Under the pieces are notes generated by a model, which was given only the letters and a program-made list of their open reading frames with translations, was not told the origin of the DNA and made no database searches. Positions 12,201 to 24,200 of a stretch of 64,000 bases of DNA are shown one piece after another; the stretch's first letter is position 1, and every line of letters starts with the position of its first letter. The stretch is from assembly GCA_930367205.1 (NCBI GenBank), contig OV884011.1:167783226-167847225 (forward strand), read 5' to 3'. The translations under genes were made by a program, and so were the position numbers. The stretch comes from Acanthosoma haemorrhoidale (lineage: Eukaryota > Arthropoda > Insecta > Hemiptera > Acanthosomatidae).

Positions 12201-15200
12201 CTAACACCCATGACCCACAACTACCCTCACAATCGAAGGTAAGACAAGATGATCACACTTATATTCTTAACAGCGTCAATACTAGGAATGTCGAAGCAAT
12301 ATATATAAATATATTTGTACAAATTACACTCCTAGTCTATGACGCAAACATTTATCTATTATTGTATTTAGATCTAGCCTTTATATTTATATATAGACAT
12401 ATGTGTAAGATATTGTTATGTATTGAAGCAGTTATAATATGGGCACCACGCTTTCTAGTGCATGGTCTCTCTACACTTAGTGGATTTGTTGAATAATTTA
12501 TAAGATCAGTAACAAAAAGATTACATCGTTCGATAATGACATCTGCTCTTGCATGTCACTTTATTTTCATATTTTATTAGTATCTCATACTTAAAAGTAC
12601 ATATCACAGTCTAAGTTCACTTTAATAATAACCTGAAAATTGGAAAACTCCAATTATTGCCGAGCCTGAACAGAGAATGTTAGCAAACAGGCTGGGATAA
12701 CAACCATAAAAATGATACAATTGATCAGAAATGGTAAAGGTATATTGTATATGTTTCGGTTAACAAATAATAATTGAGAGCACAGTAGAACCTCGCTAAT
12801 CTGCTATGGAATTCAACAATTTTTCAATTTTAGATGAAAAGCTTTCTTCTGCCATAGCTGTGGCACACATATTCAATGATAAGTTTAAACAACTAGTTAT
12901 AGAAAATAACTTGCTGGCAAATTTATAACATTAATGAAATTGGCTTAAATTATACAAATCGTTTTACAATAAAATAAAAGAAAATGTTTAGCTGAATGCA
13001 CCATCCCAGTCTCAAGACTAATTAGTTGTATATTAAGTTATATATTATTTTGTTTAATTCAATTGAACATCATTCTGTCAATCAAGAAGCATTGTAATAA
13101 AGACTTTCAAAAAAAAAATTATAAACACACATTTGTTTCATCCCCAGCTAATCCGACCCTTTAGCCTCTCTTATTATCCAGGTTGAATTAGTGAGGTTCT
13201 ACTTTATTTGACAAAAGTTAAACATAAAAAGTCAACCTCGAATCTCTAGACTAACCTGTTTCTCTCATGACTCTTTAAGATTCCTGAGATCACATCCCTG
13301 TAGTTATTTTAAATAAAATTTTTTTTTTAATTGTTATTAAGGGCATCTTAAAGATGGTAACGCAAAAATCAGTTCAATTTTATTACAAAAAATAAAGTAA
13401 TAGAAGGCAACAAATACATTTCGTATTTAATGTTGTTTTCTCAGATTTCTATAGGTTTTTTCCTTACTCAATATTTTGCTTATTTATCATTTTTTTTCAT
13501 TTTATGAAAAGGAGAGTTTCACAAATAATTTTAACAAATAAAATATAGTATTTTTAATCCAAAATACCTAGTAGTTTGTCAGGGTAATTTTTTTGATATT
13601 GAAGGAATTTGAAATAGTTTTTATCAGCTGTGAAGGTTTTTGATAAGATATAAGAAGGACACTTCTAGACCATGCTACCAACAGAATTAAAAGACAGAAG
13701 AAAACTAAGTGAGAGAAAAACAATGAGAATACCAATTACAATAATTGGATAAAGGAACAGAAATGATAGCTCAAGACTTACAACTTAATGAAGGCAAGCA
13801 AGCAAAAAAGAAATAATCCAATTAACAAAGAATAAGGAAATAATTATACGCTAAATAAAAGAAGTGGGAATAAAAGATGGGCTCTCCTGCTATAAACAAG
13901 ACTAATGAATGAATGATATAATGACCCTCATGATTCACTTGTCCTAAATTGTTATAAATAAATAAACTTATGCACCCACTGCTGGACTATCTCTAATATT
14001 GTACTGTTAGTTTCTACCTTAATGGTTTTAAATAAAACAATATTTATTTTAAAAAATAAAATTTAGGTCATTATTAATGTAATGTAAGAGCCCATAAAAA
14101 TAATTTTGTCCAAAATCAGTTTTCTTTCCTTCAAAATTTACAAATCTAAAGTTACACAATTTCCATGATCCACTGTCTTATCAGAAAGATCTAATGTCAA
14201 ACTATATATTTTTTAATAAGTACCGAAAAAAAAAAAAGCTACTATTAGTTGCAGAATATATATCAAGATTTTTTTTTCTTAAAATAGTCATATTTTTATT
14301 TTAATATGAGCTGTACAAAGTATTTTCTAGTTTATTATACCGTTATTTTGTTGGTACATTACATGAAAGAATGTGTTTGGACGCATGCAGCTCTATACTG
14401 TAAGAATATCTCAATACTTCAGAGAATCAAAGTCATGGTACACTTCAAATGTAAATTCTTCAAATTTGCTTCAAAAGTAAATGATCCCAGAATTGATTAA
14501 CAACAAGTACTAATCAATAGAGATTGGTTGAAAGTGAGTTGTATTAGAAAGTTGTGTGTGCCCACCTTCAATATTTTGTTTGGAGAAAGCTATTTTATTA
14601 AATTTAAATAATAAGACAGCTGACATTTTTAGAGATCGATAAGCATTTAAATGATAAAAAAGAGATATACATTTGGTCTGCCCTCATTTATGGCATTCTC
14701 ATGGTAAGATTATTTATTTTAAGATTAATCCATCTTTGTAAAAAATTTTACTTTCTTATTCATAAGGAATCAAAGTACATTTATAAAAAGTTCATAGTGA
14801 ATAATTGTTTATTTGATAACACTTTATTTAATGTGATCTCAGGACTCTAAATGGTTCTAGTGCATTTCTCTATTTGAAATGTTTCATATTAACCTAACTG
14901 TCTTCAGGAATATATCTGTACCTCGGAGGGATACAACACTTAAGGTATTAACGGGTGATCTTCAAAAATGTTTGCCGTCACCCCTTATAACAAATTGCAT
15001 AAGCTTTTACAAGAGAAAACTTTGGACGTTGAATTACACCCTTTTTGATTCTTCTGATTCGTCAGTCCATTGTATTATGTGGGACGAATCCAAAGGAGCT
15101 CGTGTTGTATCCCTCCGAGGTACAGATATATATAATTTAAACAATAGTTTCCTATTGTAAAAAATGATTATTATTGACATGGTACATTCTTCGTTGTTTG

Positions 15201-18200
15201 GATATCGATTAGTTTTTCATCACTCTTGGTAGCTTCTACTCTTTGGTCTAATGACTGAACTGAACTGACTGAATCCCTTTGTGCATTGCCCTACTATCTA
15301 TAGGCAACACACTACTCCCACCATATATATCATGTTTTTTTTCCTACAGGTACCTTGGCTACCTGGTTTTGTACCTAAGGTCTTAACAATACATATTCCA
15401 GCTTTTCTATCTTGCCTGATATCGGTTTTAAAATAAAACTCAATTTGGCCTTAAATAAGTCTCTCATGTTTGAGTGCTAGTATAATGATTGCCTTGTACA
15501 CTGTATGAAATGTATAACCTTTAGAACAGCATATTAGTAGGCACCTATTTTCAGCTGGCAGTCTCATGTTTTTATTTCTTCTTTGACCTCATTTCTTGAC
15601 CCAAGCACTTAAAGCTCTCTGATACACAAAATGTCTCCTTTTGGAGCTACTAACTGTGCTACCATTGAATACTGACAGTTTGGGATGTAGTAAGCAGTAT
15701 TGAGACTATGGATCTTATTAACAGTTTTATGTATCTTTGCTTTAGCTAGTGTATAGATGGAAATGTGTTGGCAGGGGATTGGGAGCTTGTTCAGCGCACT
15801 CAAGGTGGTGCGACTCCTCCGCCTCGGGAGGGTGGTGCGCAAACTGGACCGATATCTCGAGTATGGAGCTGCGATGCTTATACTGCTCCTCTGCTTCTAC
15901 ATGTTGGTCGCACACTGGCTGGCCTGCATCTGGTACTCTATTGGTCAGTATGTCTGTGTACAAAGTTCCTTATTGCATTTGCTGGATGAAACTGTAGTTT
16001 TCATGAAGCATTCTTTTGATTTTTATAAACTAGATTCATCTTAATGATCAACATTTAAAAAAATTGTTATGAAGAAAAAATAAATATAACTATTACGCTT
16101 AGGGTTATAAGCTAATAAGTATTAAGCAAACGGTGGTTTGACAGAATATGAATGCTTCAGTACACCATAGTTTGGGTGAAGTTCCTAATAATACTTAGAG
16201 GACTTACACTCCCTCCACTGACTGACATCATCACATCACGGCAAGATCACAGCAGAAATTAACACCATCACTACAACCTGCACTGGAAAAGCTACCCTAT
16301 CCTCTGAACTGAACACCTGATTTATTTTTTGTAATGTACTGTACAATTCCACTTTTTATTAAAATATATTTTCTTATTTTTTAAATGTTAAAGGACATTC
16401 ATAAAAATTCATTAGGGATAAATCATCAATGTAGATCTAGTAGATAATGTTACTATTTTAAATGTTTCATATCATATAAATGGTTCGAGAGTTTTTTATG
16501 GTCAAAATAATAAATACTGGTGACACACTCTGGGCCGACTGATGGCGCATCTCCACTATTGACTGTGATACACTCCACCACTAACAGTGACAACCTTCGT
16601 CCCCTCAACTTCTTCGTGTAAGCCACTGATTGTGACAAACTCCAACCCGATGGATGGCTTATCTTATCCACCAACACTGGCACATTCCAGCCATTTGGCT
16701 TCTTCATTTTAGGCACCGATGGATGCACCCTCTGGTCCGTCTGATGCCTCATCTCCACCAACTTTGGTGACGTACTCTGGTGCCTTGGCTCCTTCATCTT
16801 AGCCACCAATGATGACACATTTTGTCAGATTCTTCATCTCAGTCAACGTTGTCGCATTCCAGTTTTACGGCTGTGTCATCATAGCCACCGGCGGTGAAAC
16901 ACTCCTGTGTTGACAATTTTATCTTACTTTGCTAAAAAAAGGGAAACTGATAATAAACTTATTTTACCGATAATAAGTTTGTTTATCGATTGATAGCTGA
17001 TATGCTGTTATTACTGAGTATGTATTGCAGGTCGTTCAGACGCAGACAACGGGCTCCAGTACTCCTGGCTGTGGAAGCTGGCAAATGTGACCCAGAGCCC
17101 ATACTCGTACAACTGGTCGGCGGACTCACCAGTGCCAGAGCTGGTAAACGGGCCATCAAGGAAGACCATGTACGTGACTGCCCTCTACTTCACAATGACC
17201 TGCATGACCAGTGTAGGTTTCGGCAATGTAGCAGCAGAGACCGACAACGAGAAGATATTTACCATCTGCATGATGATCATAGCTGGTTGGTATATTTTAT
17301 AAACAATTAATATAATACATCCTTGTTTTTATTTTCTATTGTTCATTATCCACTTGGTAGGATCCTTGAGTAGCTGTATGAAGAAGTCCACAATCACAAA
17401 ATGGATAGTACTCCAATTTTATTCATGAGTAAATAAAATATATTATGAAGCATAGCATATTGCATGTAAGGCAATTTTTTTGTGAGAGATTAAAATAATA
17501 AAAAGTAATTTCTAGAGATTTTATACTTAAATTAATAATTACCTAATGAAAATAAAAAAAGACATGGATATTCTGTGTAGTTGGATGGTAGATAAACAGT
17601 CTTTGTCCTAGTTTCTTGGTCTTTACTCGGATCTCAATCTGTGTTGTTCTATGTTCAATACTTTGGCCTCATGGCTGCTGACTAACTCACTCTTGATTCA
17701 CCAGGATACCAAGAAAGAACTAAGAAGTAAAACTAAAGATGTAATATAACTAAGTTCTAAAGAAGAGAAGAGAAAAGAACCAAATTAAATTTTTGTCAAG
17801 CATAGATATTTTTCTTAAATTTAAGTCTCATTTTAGCTCAAACATTTTTATAAAAAAGGCAAAATCAATATATTGTAATGTTATTTTTAAGAAGTGATTT
17901 CAAAGAAGGATTATTTTATTATATAAAATATTAAATAACATAAAATAATATAATATAAAAGTTTAAAATTAAAACAAGTGAATGTAGCAGCAAGAAGTAT
18001 GTGAGCAATTGTTACAGTTGAGAGGAAGGATGGGATAGCAGTTGCTTATAGTTACTTGAGAGAGGTAGTTGTTTAGAGATGCTATAAAGGAGAGGTGGTC
18101 AGCTTTAGAATTGTTTTGTGAACAGAGATGTTAATGATAATTTGTACCAGTTTGCGAATGTTCAAACATATTCCTTACACGTGTCTATCCTCATATTTCT

Positions 18201-21200
18201 TCATATTACCTCATAGAATCGCAGGCCATCACAGAAACTCAAATATCATACGTGCAGAGTCTACAGGATTGGGCAATATTGGACTTGGAGCATCAGGATC
18301 ACAAAACTCAAGGCTTAAATGAAATAACACAAGCTTCGACGGAAAATTATCAAACAACTCAAACAGCTGTAAATGTACTATTATTTTTATTTCTTGAATG
18401 TAAATCTTTGGTTGTCAGAAACCTCACCTGAGATATAAAGAATAAATTAGAAGTGAATTTTTTTTTTATTATAACTAAGATAATAACCTCATAATATACA
18501 CAATACATCATGGTAGGCTCATTTGTTCACTTTCTCTGAATAGTTTTTATATCCTACAGACATATGAGTAGACTGCAATTGTTATGACCAGTTTTGGTTA
18601 TTATCTACAAACATCAATTTACCGCAATGAAGTGTACACATCTTTATATGATAGAGGTACGAAGTATAAATTCTCTTTGGCGTCAGTCACACTTCAAACT
18701 TTGGTCTGTTTCAGCACTGTTGTATGCAACTATATTCGGTCATGTGACAACTATCATCCAGCAGATGACCTCTGCGACTGCCAAGTATCATGACATGCTC
18801 AACAATGTGAGAGAGTTCATGAAGCTGCACGAAGTGCCCAAGGCCCTGTCAGAAAGAGTCATGGATTATGTCGTGTCAACCTGGGCCATGACCAAGGGTC
18901 TCGACACCGACAAGGTTGGTCTATATTATATCCATCACTAACCCACCCCGACCAAATCTAACTTGACTGACTTATTCATTTTCAACAACAAATTTCCGGA
19001 TCTCTTCTTTCTCATGCTCATCTTTGTCCACATACCTCCATATTGCTTTGTAAGATCAACGTTTGTTCATGAGTTAGAATGACAAACTTCCTCTTAATCT
19101 GTGATATTACAGAGAGGTGATTAGCCAAATGTTGGAGGCCCCGTTACCTTGGGGTAACTGGCCATCTTAGGTCAACAGTGGGTAGGTAGGATGTAGCATA
19201 GGGACAGGATTTTTTCTTAATATAGGAGTTGTGGAAATCAAAAGCTGGTGTGGGTAAGGTGGGCTAGATCTTTAGTAAATTTGTCCTCATTCTGATTTAG
19301 AATTACATGCTACCACCCTTTTGCTATTTCAAACTTGTTAAATATCCAATTCTCCATTTTAATTATTATTAAACTTATTTTCGGGAGCAGTATGAAGTGT
19401 TTATTTACTTTTTATATCTTCTATAATTGCTTTCTTCCTATTTTTTTTTCATCAATGTTTTTTATACCCTTTTTCAAATGTGTGAGAACCAACTTCATTA
19501 CACTGAGTAAAAAGAGGTTGTCATAAATTTTATTAATAATTACTAAAATATATTAGGCTTTTGTGTTGATTAAGCAATTAATTTTTTTAGACTTTTTGAA
19601 ATGTATTCTATAGAAAAAAGCTGTTACATACACTGGTAAATAGTGTATATTAATAATGCAAATAAAAATCTTGAGCGAAAGTTAAAATATTAATTATTTT
19701 TTCAACTTAATACAGACTACTTCAATGATTGGGGAAAATTAAGGAATATAAACTAGAATTTCTCTTTGGAAACATAAGCTAAATATTTATAAAAATGACA
19801 CAAGTGGCCGCTTAAAACAAACTATTTTTGGTCTTTTCAAATATAATAACAAATTTCCTTGTTAAATTATTCAATCCATCAAGTTGTAAGCATCAATTCC
19901 AGACATTCCATCTAGGACCTGTACATTCTCTTCTATTTCTAGGGAACTCATATCTTCAGTATAACAAACTAAAATACCCTTCTCAAAATCATATTAGTCT
20001 AGTACCCATCTGCATTTCAAGAATAAAACTGATCAATTAGTTAAGGAAGATATTCGTTCCTTATGTATTAGTTATTCGTTAAAGGAATATATTGACAGTG
20101 ATAGAGTGGAATTAGATATATTAAGCAGTTCATTTTATAAGCTCATATTATTCGTAATAAGACAAAACAAAACTATTTATAAAGACTATGAATCAATTAC
20201 GATAATATACAAGACAATGGTACTATGAAATTGTGTTGCTAGTTGTCAATGCATTTTTGAAAGTATTTATGCAGCAAAACAGTATAGATATAGTAGGAAA
20301 TTGTATATTAGCAGTATCTAGTGCAATGTCATTTGCAATAGTGAAGTCTTGGCCTTATGTATGTTTTATTGTCTACATTTTTTCCTTTATATTTATTATT
20401 ATTTAATTATCTTTTTGTCTCATTTTTTATTATACTATCCATAAGTCAACCACCAAAAATAGATGTCTTGCTGTTTTGTAAGGTAATTATAGATTTAACG
20501 TATGTCAGTTTCTTTTTAACTGCAACTTGTGTGAATTCAATGCATTCAATTCAAATTATACTTGAGATATATCTAATATATAAAGTAGCAAAGTATGATT
20601 GTGGATAAGTACATCAAAGGTTTCTAAAGTGGTTTAGATATTTGCAAATTCAGCAAGTATACAGTTCTTCATCTTGTACAAATAGGACTAGACACAACCT
20701 CCACATTTCACCCCTTCCTCCCCAATTTTAACACCTACACTTCCCACAATTTTTATTTTCATATTTTCCTTATATGATATTGGTCTATAATTGATCCAAT
20801 CGGTCTGAAATGTTAAAGGTTCTTCAGTAACAACAACTATTACATTAAACTGTCTACTTTTTGGTTGTTGAAAAATACTAGAGAGCATGCTTAAAAAAAA
20901 TTAAGTAAGACAAGAAAATAATCGGTCACTTTTCGCAAACTTCTTATATTTCGTAAAGAACTGTATAAGTTTTAATTCTATTTTGTCGAATAAGACATCA
21001 AATTAATAATAATAGGTCATCATGCTTTGATTAAGTTTATTTTTCAAATTTCATCTTTTGGGTTTCTGTATACTTCCCCATACATAGATCTGCATTTACC
21101 GCAAATCCCTCTGTAATGCCAGACAAACAAAAGAGAGAAAATATCACTCCTGGAAAAAGACAAAAGTCATGAAAATAAGAATCAATATTTGTTATGTCAG

Positions 21201-24200
21201 TCAAATATAAGGTCCTTAAATGCCTAAGCTAGTGCCGTACTACCCCAGATGATGTAGAAGGCAGTATCAGGACAATGACAAACAGGCTCGTGACACAGGG
21301 TAAGTTGCATAAGAATTAGCCGTAGTTATGCTATCATGTGACAGCTTGGCACCGCATGGCGCAGTAAGCAGTAGGAGCTTCTTATCTTTCCTTCTTTTTT
21401 TTTTTTTTCCAATCAGTTCGTTCTTAGCTGGTCGATGTCGTGACTCGCTTGCGTAATGAGGCTCTTTTTTCGCATATATTGATTTGGCAGGTGCTCAACT
21501 ATTGCCCGAAGGACATGAAGGCGGACATTTGCGTCCACCTCAATCGCAAAGTCTTCAACGAACACCCTGCCTTCAGGCTGGCCTCTGACGGCTGCCTCCG
21601 AGCTCTCGCTATGCACTTCACTATGAGCCACTCTGCCCCAGGTATGTGAACATCTACTGTCTAATTATGTCTATTCGAATCTGTTATGTATATTTAATAT
21701 TTGTATATTTAATAAATTAACTATTCAGGAAATCATCTTTTTTTTAAAAAGAGGTTTTATTTTCACAAATTCTCAACCACAATTAATTTTTAAATTTATT
21801 TATTTATTATTAAGGGAAAAAGCTAAGAACTTTACCAGAAGAAGACTTGACATCTGAAAATGTTACAATTATAACTTGACCAGGAAGAAGGAAGTGGACT
21901 CCTCTGGGTATAGTCCACAGTCGTCTCACCCATGTTCATCTGATGTCTCAGAACACTCCACCTATGTGTTTATGGTGTGGTGAACAAAAGCATTCTTACC
22001 ATTGTCCACATCCTCACCCGAATGTCCTGGAAATCAATAACATTGAGAACCTTATATACTACCTACTGACATTGGAAGTTATGGAAACAAGGACAGCACT
22101 CTGCCAAAGAAACTGAATTTTTGAGAGCATATCCGCCCTACATTAACAAGTGTATTCCCAACCTTACAGTTGTAAGTTAGCAAGTGGAACACATACTTAT
22201 AAATGAACAACTTTGCAGAATTAGTAAGTGGACTTTATGTTAGACTGAAGGTTGTATTATTAAGGTTATTAGTTAGCTAAGCTTTAAATTGAAATGAAAT
22301 AAACTTTATAAGCTTGATTAGAAAATTATATTTTCAAAAAACAAGGAAATAAATAAAACATTAACTGAATCATGGGGTTACAAAAAAATTGTACAAAAAT
22401 TAAATTTCCAATTCTTAGCTGGTTATTTTTGCTGTGGGCTGTTGATTGCTGGCCATCCTTTTCTTCATTGGATGCTTCTGCCATCATGTGGCAACTTTTG
22501 ATTGGAGATTTAGGCCTACTCTATACTGTTCACTTGTGTTTTTCACCAACTTTTTTTTTGTTTTCCACTTTGTTGACAGTAATCAGTTTGGCCATTTTGT
22601 TTACTGTGATCAGTGTTGGCACTTTTAGCCAGTCTAAAGCAGCTGTGGAATAATGAATTGATGAGGGGTGTTTTCTGCTGTTTTGCAATCACAGTCAGTT
22701 CCAAAACTGGACAGCTAACGAGAAAATTTCAATTTGGTAACATTTATATAACTAATATTTTCCTATGTTGTTGTACTATGAAATGTTTCTGAACTCACAT
22801 CACATCTTTTGAATTGAAACCCGCTTAACCAAATTCCCCGGAAACAAATAATTAATTCCCCAAACTAAGCACATTCTAATAAATGCTCATTTGTAATACT
22901 ATTTGCATTGGAGAGTTTACAAATTGTATGTATATGGTGTCCAGGTGATCTTCTGTATCACACCGGAGAATCGATTGACTCTCTCTGCTTCATCGTTACT
23001 GGATCATTAGAAGTTATACAAGACGATGAAGTTGTAGCCATCTTAGGTAAGGACATAATGTAATTAACTTCAGCTTTCAATGTCATCTGTTTATTATAAG
23101 CTTTTGGTCCTTAATCAATTGGAATATGAATAAATCTCACTTTTCACATTATTGTACTGCTAATAAAGAATATCTTTCGAATTGAACTATAAAAACAAAT
23201 GTATATGAAAATATTTATCTAAAATAAAAATAATTTCAGAGATTCAGACAAAGTTTTGATTGTGAAATTCAAAGCTGCCTTCATTGTGTACAAGGAATCA
23301 ATTACTATTTCTAAACTACAACTGACTTAACTTTGCCTACAGGGAAGGGTGATGTGTTTGGAGACTCTTTCTGGAAGGACAATGCCGTTGGACAGTCTGC
23401 TGCCAATGTGAGAGCACTCACCTACTGTGATCTCCACACCATCAAGAGGGACAAGCTTCTGGAGGTCCTCGACTTCTACCAGGCATTTGCCAACTCCTTT
23501 GCCAGGAACCTTGTCCTCACTTATAACCTTAGGAACAGGGTGATTTTTTATTTTATTTTATAATTATTCATGTTAAATAACATCTAGGTGTACTCTCTTG
23601 TTGATGGTAAGAAAATTAACAGTTTTTATCAAGTTTTATTAAAGAGATAGAAGGAGATTGAATCACTAAATAGTATGAGTTGTAACTGCATTTTAGAGTA
23701 AGCCTTATTTAGGTAAGTTGAACAAGGCAAGAAAATAATTGCTTTTTCAAAAATTGAAAACCTAAGCAGACCTGCTTGTTCAGTAAAAGATAGCAACAAT
23801 AGTAGATATACTAAGAGATTGTTATAAATACATACTAAATAAAATATTAATTACATTCAAATTTCATGCAATTGAAAATATAGATAGCTAACTTTAGTTG
23901 TTTTAACAGCTGATATTCAGAAAGGTGGCAGATGTGCGGAGGGAGAAAGAACTGGCCGAGAGGAGAAAGAATGAGCCACAGCTAGACCAGAACCAGGACC
24001 ACCTTGTAAGGAAGATCTTCTCCAAGTTTCGCAGGGACAGGGCAGCACTGACTCCTCAGCTGTCACAGTCTGCTAGTCCTCAAGATCCGGAGAAGGGAGA
24101 GGCCAGTCCTGCTGGGGACAAAGATGAAACAGCGGTGATCCCAATGGCAGTAACAAGGAGGCCACCAGGCAAATGGGGGCGGTTGCTAGGCAGCAGTCTG

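Larger units (their letters stand above)
10506..15774 (+). other. Large eag intron between the S3 and S4 exons
   Basis: The intron measured from the first donor is 5326 bp (10449-15774). It is AT-rich and has no recognisable coding exon. It holds a tRNA-like SINE head near 10.83 kb, a pogo/Tigger-like MITE at 12.78 kb and a 222-bp MITE at 14.91 kb. The rest shows only short A/T runs. Confidence 0.8.

Noticed and set aside
15609..15997. Several overlapping open frames around the S4-S5 exon
   Set aside because: Only the frame reading [12 protein letters not shown] is EAG; the others are shadows in other frames or run into introns.
16453..16818. Antisense protein gene of 121 codons
   Set aside because: The frame is open because the minisatellite period is a multiple of three; nothing else supports a gene.
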